NCBI GenBank assembly: GCA_000173575.1
Contig: ABYL01000006.1
Location: 57,416-121,415, forward strand
Source of the DNA: Burkholderia sp. H160
GTDB taxonomy: Bacteria; Pseudomonadota; Gammaproteobacteria; Burkholderiales; Burkholderiaceae
Reading direction: 5' to 3'
Length of the DNA: 64,000 nucleotides
A model generated the notes under the pieces. It was given only the letters and a program-made list of their open reading frames with translations. It ran no database searches and was not told the DNA's origin. The translations under genes were made by a program, and so were the position numbers. Below are positions 7,674-16,088 of the stretch, in pieces. Within the stretch, counting starts at the first letter, position 1. Every line of letters begins with the position of its first letter.

Positions 7674-8633
7674 ATGCGAATATTTGTCCTCGCGCTCGAG
7701 GGGGTGTTCGACACCGGCCTCACCACGGTGCTCGACGCCTTGACGACGGCCAACGAACTTGCGCGCGCGACGGGGATGGCCACACCGGGCTTCGACATCA
7801 CCGTTGCAGGGATGCGGCCAGAGGTGCGCACCGCGCTTGGGCTGCAGGTTCCCGTCCACGATATGAGAGATGCGCCCGCCCCGGACTGGGTCGTCGTACC
7901 CGCGCTCAACAGGACGACGACGGACCTGCTCGTGCCTTCGCTCGGCCGGGCCGACGTGATCGATGCGCTAGGTGCATTGCGCTCGTGGCACCGTGCCGGC
8001 GCCCATATCGGAGCCGCCTGCACGGGTACCTTCGTGCTGGCCGAAAGTGGCCTGCTCGACGGGGGCGAAGCCACTACCACCTGGTGGCTCTCGCCGGTGT
8101 TCCGGCAACGTTACCCGCACGTGCACCTGGATGTGCATCGCATCGTCGTTCCCAGCGGCGATACAGTGACGGCAGGGGCCGCCCTGAGCCATCTCGACCT
8201 GGCGCTCTGGTTGATCCGCAACAACAGCCCGGAGCTTGCAGCGCTCGTGGGCAAGTACCTCGTATTCGATTCGCGGCCGTCGCAGTCTGCCTTTGCGATC
8301 TCCGATCATCTGGCCCATTCGGACCCGCTCGTCGAGCGTTTCGACCGCTGGGTGCGCGAACACCTCGACACAGCGATCGCGCTCGACGACGCCGCCGAAG
8401 AATTGGCGACCAGCAAGCGAACGTTGACGCGACGTCTAAATGAGGTGCTCGGTAAAACGCCCGTCGAGTACATTCAGGATCTGCGGGTCGAGCGGGCCGT
8501 TCATCTGCTGAAAACGAGCAAGGACAGCGTGGATCGCATCGCCGAGCAGGTCGGCTACGCAGACGGCGTCACATTGCGCACGCTACTGCGGCGGCGGATA
8601 GGTAAGGGTGTTCGTGAGTTGCGGGCGTCGTGA
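7674..8633 (+). CDS. GlxA-family transcriptional regulator (DJ-1/PfpI plus AraC HTH)
   Basis: The 319-residue activator has an N-terminal DJ-1/PfpI-like domain (MRIFVLALEGVFDTGLTTVLDAL; nucleophile-elbow-like GAACTGTFVLAESGLL with Cys). A C-terminal AraC double helix-turn-helix begins near residue 220 (LDDAAEELATSKRTLTRRLNEVLG then VDRIAEQVGYADGVTLRTLLRR). The family controls small catabolic or detoxification genes, usually divergent from the regulator. Here that points to the ABM protein and perhaps the hydrolase. The DJ-1 domain is presumed to bind a ligand. Confidence 0.92.
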   Translation: MRIFVLALEGVFDTGLTTVLDALTTANELARATGMATPGFDITVAGMRPEVRTALGLQVPVHDMRDAPAPDWVVVPALNRTTTDLLVPSLGRADVIDALGALRSWHRAGAHIGAACTGTFVLAESGLLDGGEATTTWWLSPVFRQRYPHVHLDVHRIVVPSGDTVTAGAALSHLDLALWLIRNNSPELAALVGKYLVFDSRPSQSAFAISDHLAHSDPLVERFDRWVREHLDTAIALDDAAEELATSKRTLTRRLNEVLGKTPVEYIQDLRVERAVHLLKTSKDSVDRIAEQVGYADGVTLRTLLRRRIGKGVRELRAS

Positions 8634-8691
8634 GTCTTTTCGGCTATTGGAGTATGCGGTGGCCGTGGGCGCACCAGGACAGCCAGCCCGC

Positions 8692-10161
8692 TCACAGCAG
8701 CCCCATGGTCGAGCCTTTCAGCGTCGCCGCCGCTCGCGTGGAGCAGCCGAGCTTGCGAAACACGCTTTCGACATGGGTGCGCACCGTGCTCGGACTCAGC
8801 GTCAGTTCGCGCGCGATCTCCTTGTTGCTCGCACCGAGGCTGATCGCACGTAACACGTCCGTTTCGCGCGCCGACAGACTCGCCGCCTGCTGCCGCGAGC
8901 GGGTGCGGCCACGTGCCGTGGGCCCGGAAACGATCAACGCGTCGACGACATCGCTATCGAATCGTCCTTGGTCCGCTTCCGCGCGCAACACCTTCTCCGC
9001 ATCGTCCGCCGACATGGCATCGCGCGAGGGCCGCGGGGAGCGCAGGGCGACCCACGCCACCGACGCCGCGAGAATGCGCGCCTCGAGCGTCAACGCTTCG
9101 CCGCCCACGCCTCGAAAATACCCTGAGCCGTCGAGCCGTTCGTATGCGTACGATGCAAGCTCGGCGACCTGCGCGAGCGCCGCGGTCTGCTTGCCCGCGC
9201 GCGCGGTCCAATACGGGACGAGCCGTACCTTTTCCCACGCGGATGCGGATAGACGTCCCGCCGATTGCCACAGCGCATTGGGCACCGCCGCGCGCCCTAT
9301 GCCGTGAATCAGGCCTGCGCAGTAAAGGCGGTCCTGTGCCGCTGAGTCGAGCGCGAGCCGTTCGCAGCACGTGGCAGCCGTCGCCGCGACCGCGCGCGAG
9401 AATCCCGTCATCCACGGCAGCTTGAGATCGATGACGTCGGCGATGAGTTCGGCCGACGTCGTCTTGCGCATCAGCGGCGTCATCAGCTCGTTGTCGGCCC
9501 GAGCCGCTTCAGTACGCTCCAGCGCATCCAGCCATTGCGACGCCTGCGCGATGACGATCGTCGCCAAACGCTGCGGATAGCGCGCGTCGGCCTGGTGGGC
9601 GATCGATTTGAGCGCACGCTCGAGTCCGTAGACCCGGCTGAATATTTCCAGGTCGCCTGCCAGCCACACCACGAATACGGCATCCGGAACCGCGGCGCCG
9701 GCCAGTCGGTCCGGCATGCCGCTGCCGTCCCACTTCTCGAACATGTGCCGCAGGGTGGCCTCGGTCTCGCGCTCAAGCCCCATGATCCGTGCGACTTCGC
9801 TGGACACCTCGCAATGGATCTGAGTCAGGGGCGTTAGAGCGACACTCACCCCGCCGAGCGCTTCAAGCGGTCCTGCCCAGTCGGGTCGCAGCGCCAGCAT
9901 GGCCTCTCGTCCCGCGACATCGTCGCCGAGCACATCGGTGAATCCCGACGCATTCGCGGTGCAACCGGACCAGCGCAACAGCGAAGCCTCCACCGCCGCG
10001 GTGCGGCTGGATTCGTCCAGACCGGACGCGTGGGCCAGCCGGGCCGCGAGCCACGCCGTGCGCGACGAGTGGTCGGTCGGCTGGCCCATGCTGAGGTCGC
10101 CGATGAAGGCGAGCGCCTTGACAGCGTCGAAAATACGAATTGCGAAACCGTCGTCGTTCAT
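8692..10161 (-). CDS. HD-domain protein with LuxR-type C-terminal HTH
   Basis: About 489 residues (13 more if the ATG at 10200 is used; neither start has a good Shine-Dalgarno). The body carries two HD-related segments. The first is MGQPTDHSSRTAWLAARLAHASGLD followed by LLRWSGCTANA; the second is IHGIGRAAVPNALWQSAGRLS, which aligns with HD-GYP HDIGK but has Gly for the metal-binding Asp. The last 60 residues are a LuxR HTH (LSARETDVLRAISLGASNKEIARELTLSPSTVRTHV). Related proteins are common in actinobacteria and Burkholderiaceae without a known signal. Phosphodiesterase activity is doubtful given the altered HD motif. Confidence 0.85.
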   Translation of the reverse strand: MNDDGFAIRIFDAVKALAFIGDLSMGQPTDHSSRTAWLAARLAHASGLDESSRTAAVEASLLRWSGCTANASGFTDVLGDDVAGREAMLALRPDWAGPLEALGGVSVALTPLTQIHCEVSSEVARIMGLERETEATLRHMFEKWDGSGMPDRLAGAAVPDAVFVVWLAGDLEIFSRVYGLERALKSIAHQADARYPQRLATIVIAQASQWLDALERTEAARADNELMTPLMRKTTSAELIADVIDLKLPWMTGFSRAVAATAATCCERLALDSAAQDRLYCAGLIHGIGRAAVPNALWQSAGRLSASAWEKVRLVPYWTARAGKQTAALAQVAELASYAYERLDGSGYFRGVGGEALTLEARILAASVAWVALRSPRPSRDAMSADDAEKVLRAEADQGRFDSDVVDALIVSGPTARGRTRSRQQAASLSARETDVLRAISLGASNKEIARELTLSPSTVRTHVESVFRKLGCSTRAAATLKGSTMGLL

Positions 10162-10325
10162 CTCTGGCGATGCCCCCTCGGCCCCGGCCCTGAATGGCAT
10201 CCATCCTGGACAGGCACGATCCCCATCGCCGGCTTGCGGCGGGGTCGGTCATTTGACCGATACCGTCCGGACAGGCTGCTCGCGATACTGGTGGCTCACT
10301 CTACACCCTTGAGGAAAAGCCCATC

Positions 10326-11105
10326 ATGAACCGTCAGTTGAAGAGATATCTGGCTTCGGCGCTACTGCTCGGGAGCGCATTTTCGCTGAACGCCGCCCAT
10401 GCCGCCCCGCCGCAGGATCTGAAAGGAACGAGTGTCGTCCTGGTGCACGGTGCTTTCGCCGACGGATCGAGCTGGGACAAGGTGATTCCGTTGCTCGAAG
10501 CGCGCGGTCTTCATGTGGTTGCGGTTCAGAACCCGCTCAGCTCGCTTGCGGATGACACGGCAGCCACCCAGCGCGCAATCGACCAGCAAACCGGTCCGGT
10601 CGTGCTCGTCGGCCATTCGTGGGGCGGCGCCGTAATCACCCAGGCCGGCAACGACGACAAGGTCAAGGCACTCGTGTACGTCGCCGCTCTCGTCCCGGAT
10701 AGCGGCGAATCGGTCAACGACTTGTTCAAAGGCAAGCCGGCGACGCCCGGGGCGGGCGAGTTCCAGAAAGACGCCGCGAATTTCCTGACGTTGTCCACCA
10801 AAGGAGTGGTGAACGATTTCGCCCAGGATCTGCCGCCGGCGCAAGCGCGCATCCTCGCCGCGACCCAGGGCCCCTGGTTCGCGGGCGCCCTGGACGACAA
10901 GGTGAGCACCGCAGCGTGGCACGCGAAGCCGTCATGGTACCTGGTCGCCAACCAGGATCGGATGATCGATCCGCACGCCGAGGAAGCGATGGCCAAGCAG
11001 ATCGGCGCAACGACGACACATGTCAACTCGAGTCACGTCCCGATGTTGAGTCAGCCGAAGGCGGTTGCCGACGCGATCATCGCAGCGGCAAGCAAAGTCC
11101 ACTAA
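10326..11105 (+). CDS. Exported alpha/beta hydrolase (paralogue of the 6413-7171 gene)
   Basis: The 259-residue product has a signal peptide (YLASALLLGSAFSLNAAHA), oxyanion strand VVLVHGAFADGSSWDKVIP, nucleophile elbow G-H-S-W-G-G, and a late His in NSSHVPML. GAGGAAAAG precedes the ATG. It parallels the hydrolase at 6413 along its whole length, for example IDQQTGPVVLVGHS against IDQQQGPVVLVGHS. It stands alone, with the HD/LuxR regulator divergent upstream, which makes that regulator a candidate controller. The substrate is unknown. Confidence 0.88.
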   Translation: MNRQLKRYLASALLLGSAFSLNAAHAAPPQDLKGTSVVLVHGAFADGSSWDKVIPLLEARGLHVVAVQNPLSSLADDTAATQRAIDQQTGPVVLVGHSWGGAVITQAGNDDKVKALVYVAALVPDSGESVNDLFKGKPATPGAGEFQKDAANFLTLSTKGVVNDFAQDLPPAQARILAATQGPWFAGALDDKVSTAAWHAKPSWYLVANQDRMIDPHAEEAMAKQIGATTTHVNSSHVPMLSQPKAVADAIIAAASKVH

Positions 11106-11634
11106 CAGCGGCATTGGCTCCGACTGGTTGCGGGGGCGCTTTGGATAGTCCATGGCGCCAGGTCGTGCCGACAAACAATCCAGAGAAAAGCTGACCGGCC
11201 TACCTTGCGGCAAGCGGCCGGGGGCGGATTCAACCGGTCGAAGCAACACAATCGAGGCCGCGGGAGCAGCGGGGGTGTTGCATCGACCGGTTGAATCCGC
11301 AAACAGCAGCCAGCCGTTCAAACCTCGCCTGCGCAATCACATCCAGTTGGCGGTACAAATCCGCAAACAGGTGCCCCAAACATTGCTCGACCGTTACTCG
11401 GCCTGAAGTTCACGAGGCTGCTACTGGCGCCCCGTCGTCGTATGTACGACGCCTCGTCCGCGACGAGATTTGGAGCCGTGTCTGGCAAGGCACATGTCCG
11501 GCCCGGACGCCGCAGTTAGAGCGAGGGATGCTCCCAAGAACGGAACTGGCGTGGGGATGTGTCGTTATAAGATCCTTTTGTGTAACGCAATGACACTGCA
11601 AGATATCTCACTCTCTTGAACGACAATTGACGCG
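11106..11634. other. Gene-free interval with a long inverted repeat
   Basis: 529 bases between the hydrolase and the ferredoxin gene. No ORF has convincing coding character. It contains the strong hairpin at 11224-11300 and, at its right end, an A/T-flanked palindrome overlapping the ferredoxin stop. Confidence 0.6.
11224..11300. repeat. 26-bp inverted repeat forming a long hairpin
   Basis: The arms 11224-11249 and 11275-11300 are complementary at 25 of 26 positions and enclose a 25-base G-rich loop. The arms begin with GCGGATTCAACC and end in GCAACAC. No U-run follows, so it is not an ordinary terminator. It could be a small non-autonomous mobile element, a recombination site or a structured RNA. 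No second copy was noticed in the window. Confidence 0.7.
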
Positions 11635-11640
11635 TCAATT
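11625..11640. repeat. 16-bp perfect palindrome at the ferredoxin stop codon
   Basis: AATTGACG followed by its complement CGTCAATT, overlapping the last codons of the ferredoxin gene. It may be a protein-binding site or chance; no regulator is assigned. Confidence 0.3.
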
Positions 11641-11931
11641 CGCGCGCGCTAACGTTATTGCCCGCTCAGGACACGCTGTCACACACGCTCCACACGCCCG
11701 ACATGCCTCGGCGTTGGGCGTATAAGCGATCTTCATCCCGTGTACGCGCAACTTGATTTTGTGCAGCGGTCCGAGCTGTTGATAGTCTGCCGGGTCGATG
11801 CGCCGGACTTCGAAAACCTGCTCCGGGCACACCACGGCGCAATCGCCTTTGCCTTCACAACGCATCAAGTTGACCACTGGGGCAAATACACCCGCGTCCT
11901 GCCTGCATCCAGGTATCGTCGCGCGGCTCAT
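11635..11931 (-). CDS. 4Fe-4S ferredoxin-type protein
   Basis: A 98-residue protein with two cysteine clusters. The first is atypical (MRCEGKGDCAVVCPEQVF), the second classic (CRACGACVTACPERAI), so it probably binds two [4Fe-4S] clusters for electron transfer. Its ATG overlaps the TGA of the membrane protein upstream (ATGA), showing tight coupling in an operon with the ECF sigma factor. The redox partner is not visible. Confidence 0.88.
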   Translation of the reverse strand: MSRATIPGCRQDAGVFAPVVNLMRCEGKGDCAVVCPEQVFEVRRIDPADYQQLGPLHKIKLRVHGMKIAYTPNAEACRACGACVTACPERAITLARAN

Positions 11932-12242
11932 GCCTGATCCTCCTGAGGCTTGCCGCCAGCGGAAGACATGCTCTTCAGAAACCGCTCGCGTTCCTCTGAG
12001 GTCATCCGTTCCCAACGGCGCCAGTGCCGATGTCCGCGCCAGCCGCCGTGTCCCCGAAATCCGCCGAACAGTATCCGGCTCAGGACCAGCAGACCCAGCG
12101 CATGCAGATAGTCGATCGAGCGGCCGCTTGCGAATACCGTTGGAACGACCCAGTTCCAGAGCAGCATCACCATTAGACCCAACAGGGCGATGCCTGCCAG
12201 AACCAACAGTGCTTTTCCGAAACATCTCACTCTGAATTTCAT
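11928..12242 (-). CDS. Small conserved membrane protein of the ECF sigma operon
   Basis: 104 residues with two predicted membrane segments (KALLVLAGIALLGLMVMLLWNW and a YLHALGLLVLSRILFGGF segment). A His/Arg-rich stretch follows (GHGGWRGHRHWRRWERM), then an acidic-basic helix ending in EERERF. Proteins of this shape accompany ECF sigma factors in many bacteria. It occupies the place where an anti-sigma factor would be expected, and the His-rich tail might bind metal. Both roles are inferred. GGAGTCGC precedes the ATG. Confidence 0.75.
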   Translation of the reverse strand: MKFRVRCFGKALLVLAGIALLGLMVMLLWNWVVPTVFASGRSIDYLHALGLLVLSRILFGGFRGHGGWRGHRHWRRWERMTSEERERFLKSMSSAGGKPQEDQA

Positions 12243-12254
12243 CTAGCGACTCCT

Positions 12255-12824
12255 TCAAATATCCAATTCGTCATAAACGTCCCGCAGCCGAGTGCGCAGT
12301 TGCAGCACCGCATAGCGCTTGCGCGCAAGCAGCGTGTTCACACTTAGGCCACTCTCGGCAGCCAGTTCCTTGAAACTGCGTCCTTCGAGTTCGTGTGCGA
12401 TGAAAACATCGCGTTGATTCGCCGGCAATTCGTCGAGGGCGTCTTGCAGCGCCTCCAGGAGTACGGACCTTGCGTAGGCAGCTGCGGGGCCGGCATCGCT
12501 GGCAGGCAGCGCGAGATCGAGCCGGTATTCGCCGTCGTCGTCCACCCGCTCGGGCAAGGGCTGATCTTTCTTCTTGCGAAAGCGGTCGATGATGCGGTTT
12601 CGCGCGGCACGGAAGAGCCAGGCCCCGGCTTGCTCGATCGGCTCGGGAAGCCGATACGCCTGCACGAACTCGTAGAACACGTCCTGCAGGATGTCTTCCG
12701 CTTCGCCAGGATCGCGCACGCGGTGGCGGATGAAGTTGCCGAGCCTCGTGCGCTCTCGCACGACGGTCGCGGCGATGTCGCTATCTCGTTCGTTCATCCG
12801 GTTCGGGGTGTGCGGCGGTTCCAT
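12255..12824 (-). CDS. ECF-family RNA polymerase sigma factor
   Basis: 189 residues with sigma region 2 (DPGEAEDILQDVFYEFVQAY, then AWLFRAARNRIIDRFRKKK) and region 4 (LDELPANQRDVFIAHELEGRSFKELA, then SGLSVNTLLARKRYAV). It is the first gene of a three-gene operon with a small membrane protein and a ferredoxin. No recognisable anti-sigma factor with a zinc or ASD motif lies nearby. A 6-bp inverted repeat 8-39 bases upstream (TGACGA/TCGTCA) may belong to its promoter. Confidence 0.92.
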   Translation of the reverse strand: MEPPHTPNRMNERDSDIAATVVRERTRLGNFIRHRVRDPGEAEDILQDVFYEFVQAYRLPEPIEQAGAWLFRAARNRIIDRFRKKKDQPLPERVDDDGEYRLDLALPASDAGPAAAYARSVLLEALQDALDELPANQRDVFIAHELEGRSFKELAAESGLSVNTLLARKRYAVLQLRTRLRDVYDELDI

Positions 12825-13347
12825 GCCTGTGATGACGATTCAGGATCAGGAATATTGTCGTCAGTGGCAAAAAAAGCTGGGTCGCGGGAAGGCGGTGCGC
12901 ACTGTAAGAATAAGAAGGGGATCACGACGCGCGCTACTCAGCCAGCGCGTTCGGCGTAACGTCCACCGCACAACCACTCAGATCGGGACCTTCCTCTGTG
13001 TAACGGCAAGGCCGGCTGACGCATTGTGTGATGATGCCGACTCGGTTCTCACTTGTACGACTTTTCGCGGGCCCGTCGGCTTACAAACTTGCGAGCTTCA
13101 AAACTGCTCGCGTGATCTTCGGCTTCCAGATGATGGCGCAGTTCTGATCAGCCAGAGTTGCTCACGCTGCGCCGAACGGATCGGGTGCGCCGCTGCTGCG
13201 CCATGTCCTCACAGGCTTGGTGACACAGAAGGTGTCGGAGATTGAGGTGCGAGTTCAGACACACGCCAGGATCGTAAAGCAACCGCCGCACGAGTGCGTT
13301 CGGAAACGCAGTATCTTGTCTTCCCGCCCCACACTCTGTTGGGCTCC
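12825..13347. other. Gene-free interval upstream of the ECF sigma operon
   Basis: 523 bases lie between the ECF start and the TetR stop. No credible ORF was found on either strand. Inverted arms TGACGA (12833-12838) and TCGTCA (12858-12863) are the only structured element noticed and may mark the operon's promoter. Confidence 0.5.
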
Positions 13348-13950
13348 TTAGCGGAGCGCAGCCGCTACCGCCTCGTCAATCTGCAGTCCAAAACGCGCTT
13401 CAACATCGGGCACTGTGTAGCCAAGTGTCAGCTCCAGATACGCGTCTCCTAGCACCAACTGAACGAATGTCGCTGCCCGCATCGCAGCAGTCGATTCGTC
13501 AAATCGCTTTCGCAGAATGTTTGCCGCGATGGCACGCACGAGCTTTGCGCCATTTTCATAGAACACCCGGCCGAGTTCCGGAAGACGCTCGGCCTCAGCG
13601 ACGATGGCCCGGAAAAGCCGCAGACTGTCCGGCGCGATTAGGCCTTGTGCCAGCAACCATCCCAACTCGCGCAACTCGACTTCGGGTGGCACCTCGGATT
13701 GCTCGCCCTGAGTGCTGGCAAGCGCGCCCACCTGGGCGCACATCGAGATCACCAGACCAACAAAAAGCGCTTCCTTCGACTTGAAGTGGCGGTAGACCGT
13801 CTGTTTGCCGACGCCGGCGGCCGAGGCGACATCATCCATGGTCGCCAAACCAAAACCTCCGCGCAAAAAAACGGTTTTTGCGCCGTCGAGGATTGCGGAC
13901 CGCTTGCGGCGTTGCAGCGGGCTCAGCTCGGGAAGTGTGGAAGCGTTCAT
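13348..13950 (-). CDS. TetR family transcriptional repressor
   Basis: 200 residues with an N-terminal TetR helix-turn-helix (AILDGAKTVFLRGGFGLATMDDVASAAGVGKQTVYRHFKSKEALF) and a TetR_C-type ligand domain. It is divergent from the SDR/DoxX operon at 14082. The spacer holds two inverted repeats sharing AGACT/AGTCT cores, so it very likely represses that operon and itself. The ligand is unknown. Confidence 0.92.
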   Translation of the reverse strand: MNASTLPELSPLQRRKRSAILDGAKTVFLRGGFGLATMDDVASAAGVGKQTVYRHFKSKEALFVGLVISMCAQVGALASTQGEQSEVPPEVELRELGWLLAQGLIAPDSLRLFRAIVAEAERLPELGRVFYENGAKLVRAIAANILRKRFDESTAAMRAATFVQLVLGDAYLELTLGYTVPDVEARFGLQIDEAVAAALR

Positions 13951-13984
13951 ACGAGATAAATAGCAGAACGTCGAGTAGTTGACA

Positions 13985-14038
13985 AGACTGGGCAGTCTCG
14001 TTTAACTTTTGTGCAAACGAGACTGATTGGTCTCGTTT
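13985..14038. promoter_or_regulatory. TetR operator pair
   Basis: There are two dyads. AGACTG-GG-CAGTCT lies at 13985-13998. A perfect 9-bp repeat, AAACGAGAC and GTCTCGTTT around a 6-base spacer, lies at 14015-14038. A further half-site TCTCGTTT follows the first dyad. They lie in the divergent TetR/SDR spacer 44-67 bases before the SDR start, as expected for a repressor operator. Confidence 0.75.
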
Positions 14039-14081
14039 ATGTGGTTATTTAATTTCGCAGACAATCGTTAAGGAGAGTGCT

Positions 14082-14993
14082 TTGAAACTGTTTCTTACCG
14101 GTGGTACTGGCTTCATCGGGCAAGCGGTCGCGCGCAAGGCAATCGGCCTCGGGCATGAAGTGACGGCGCTGGTGCGCCACGACACGTCGGCGTCCGCCAG
14201 CGCGCTTGCACGTCTGGGTGTGAAGCTGCATGCCGGCGACTTGCGTGAGCCGCAGTCTTTCGCTGTGGCTGCCGCCGCTGCCGATGGCGTGGTGCACACC
14301 GCGTCGACCAACGACGCCTCCGCCGCTGCCGCTGATGAGGCCGCGGTTGTGGCGATGCTTTCGGATTTGCATCCGGGCGCGGCGTTTATCTATACGTCGG
14401 GCGCCTGGGTGTACGGCAATACGGAGGGGGAACCCGCGACTGAAGCGTCGGCACTGAACCCGACACCGCTCGTCGCCTGGCGGCCCGCAGTGGAGCAACA
14501 CGTAATGGCGCTAGCAGCACGCCGCTCGGCTGCCGCCGTGATCCTCAGGCCGGCGATGGTGCACGGCTACGGCGGCGGCATTTTCGGCATGCTTGCCAAC
14601 ATGGCGCGTCAGAGCGGCACTGTCAGGGTTGTCGGCGATGGCCATAACCATTGGCCTGCCGTTCACGTTGATGACCTGGCCACGGCTTACCTGAGCGCCG
14701 TGGAGCGGGCGGCAAGCGGGGACGATCGCGTCGCGGGACAGATCTTCAACGTGGTTGCGGAAGAGGCCGTTGCCGTTGCCGAAATGGGCGAAGCGATTCG
14801 GGTATCGGTCGGCGCCGATCGCGTCGAAGCCTGGCCGCTCGAGGATGCCCGCAAATCGCTTGGACCGTTCGCCGACGCACTGGCGCTCGACCAGACTGTA
14901 AGCGGCCAGCATGCCCGCCGGGTTCTTGCCTGGAAACCCCACGGCCCCGGCCTGATTGCTGACCTCTCTGCACAACAAATTATCGGAGCATGA
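14082..14993 (+). CDS. NAD(P)-dependent epimerase/dehydratase-like (extended SDR) protein
   Basis: 303 residues beginning with the nucleotide-binding motif TGGTGFIG and followed by an extended-SDR fold (AGDLREP, VVHTAS, FIYTSGAWVYGN, VILRPAMVHGYGGG). The usual catalytic Tyr-x-x-x-Lys after the strand is replaced by WRPAVEQ, so it may bind NAD(P)H without standard epimerase chemistry. The start is TTG at 14082 with AAGGAG eight bases upstream. It is coupled to the DoxX-like gene by an ATGA overlap and controlled from a TetR operator region. Confidence 0.88.
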   Translation: MKLFLTGGTGFIGQAVARKAIGLGHEVTALVRHDTSASASALARLGVKLHAGDLREPQSFAVAAAAADGVVHTASTNDASAAAADEAAVVAMLSDLHPGAAFIYTSGAWVYGNTEGEPATEASALNPTPLVAWRPAVEQHVMALAARRSAAAVILRPAMVHGYGGGIFGMLANMARQSGTVRVVGDGHNHWPAVHVDDLATAYLSAVERAASGDDRVAGQIFNVVAEEAVAVAEMGEAIRVSVGADRVEAWPLEDARKSLGPFADALALDQTVSGQHARRVLAWKPHGPGLIADLSAQQIIGA

Positions 14994-15340
14994 CAATGGC
15001 GTGGAACAGTGCATCTTTCGAATCGATTCTCGCGACGGTCGTAGCGGTTCTGTTTGCGGTTGCCGGGGTGGTCAACCTCGCAGGACGCGGCGCGGTAAAG
15101 CGCGACTTCGCACGTTGGGGTTATCCGGCATGGTTTCATTTGCTTTGTGGCGCGCTCGAGCTGTTGAGCGCGGCGCTTCTTCTTGGACAGCAAACCAGAG
15201 TCCTGGGTCTAACGCTGGCCGGTGCAATCATGATTGCGGCGCTCTTCACGCTGCTGCGAAACCGGGAGCCGTTCGGGCATCTCGCTCCGGCGCTGGTCTT
15301 TTCGGCTCTCGTTGTGGCTACGGTGATGGTCCCCGGTTGA
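14990..15340 (+). CDS. DoxX-like small membrane protein
   Basis: 116 residues with four hydrophobic helices and the DoxX_2-like pattern FAVAGVVNLAG, then FARWGYPAWFHLLCGALELLSAALLL. Members are quinone-interacting or redox-stress membrane proteins, mostly uncharacterised. The ATG overlaps the SDR stop (ATGA), so the two are one operon; a second ATG at 14996 is also possible. Confidence 0.85.
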   Translation: MTMAWNSASFESILATVVAVLFAVAGVVNLAGRGAVKRDFARWGYPAWFHLLCGALELLSAALLLGQQTRVLGLTLAGAIMIAALFTLLRNREPFGHLAPALVFSALVVATVMVPG

Positions 15341-15452
15341 AGCGTCGCTATTTTGTAGCGGTGGCAGTGCGCTTCGGGTGGCCTTCTGAAGATTGCCTGT
15401 TCTCGCCGACTCCGTTTTGATCCAGATGCCGGGATTCACGTGAGCTGTCCCG

Positions 15453-16088
15453 GTGCCCACTCATCCTGGAACAGGCGGCGTTTGCAAGCTCGCAGACCGG
15501 ATCAGCGGCGCGTCGAGCCAGTACATCTGGAAGATCAGCTTTGCAACATCCAGTCCGTATGTCGTAGCCTTCATTTGGGCCCTCCGTTCCGCAAGTGGAC
15601 GTCTCGAAACGCTGACAATCCTTGACGGTGAGCAATGCGAGCAAGAGGCTGACGTCAGACTTCCAGTGAAGACTGGTGAGCACTACCTGCTCCTCGCGGG
15701 CGATACGTTGGAGCATGTTGCAACGGTCTATGATTTCCTTATTGGCGGAGATCCCGCTGGCGCCAGCGTCGAACTCGTACCAGCTGGACGCGCACCTGGG
15801 CATCGCTGGCGATATCTGATGATCATGCGGCAGTCGGCCGTCCCCAGTCTGATCTGCTTTCCCCGGATCGGGCGCAGTGCCCGGATGCTTGAGAACGGAA
15901 AATTGGCCCGATTTTGCGGGCAGATCGCGGTGAACCCGGACTTCTACGATACTGTTCAGGCGCTGCGCGCTCATCTCGAACAACGCCCCACTCTTGTCCG
16001 GGAAGCGATGAACCAGTTGTATACGCAGTGTGCAAACGACATCGTACAGACGCGGGTCCAACTGCGGCATATCGTCGACAAACCATGA
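15453..16088 (+). CDS. Hypothetical protein, not recognised
   Basis: An ORF of 211 codons with a weak GTG start; internal starts are possible. The product looks protein-like, with alternating hydrophobic segments (YIWKISFATSSPYVVAFIWAL, YLLLAGDTLEHVATVYDFL) and a helical C-terminal half (DFYDTVQALRAHLEQRPTLV). No family is recognised. Codon third positions are less GC-rich than in neighbouring genes, suggesting acquired or decaying DNA. A 297-codon ORF on the other strand covers the same bases but looks less natural. Confidence 0.4.
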   Translation: MPTHPGTGGVCKLADRISGASSQYIWKISFATSSPYVVAFIWALRSASGRLETLTILDGEQCEQEADVRLPVKTGEHYLLLAGDTLEHVATVYDFLIGGDPAGASVELVPAGRAPGHRWRYLMIMRQSAVPSLICFPRIGRSARMLENGKLARFCGQIAVNPDFYDTVQALRAHLEQRPTLVREAMNQLYTQCANDIVQTRVQLRHIVDKP

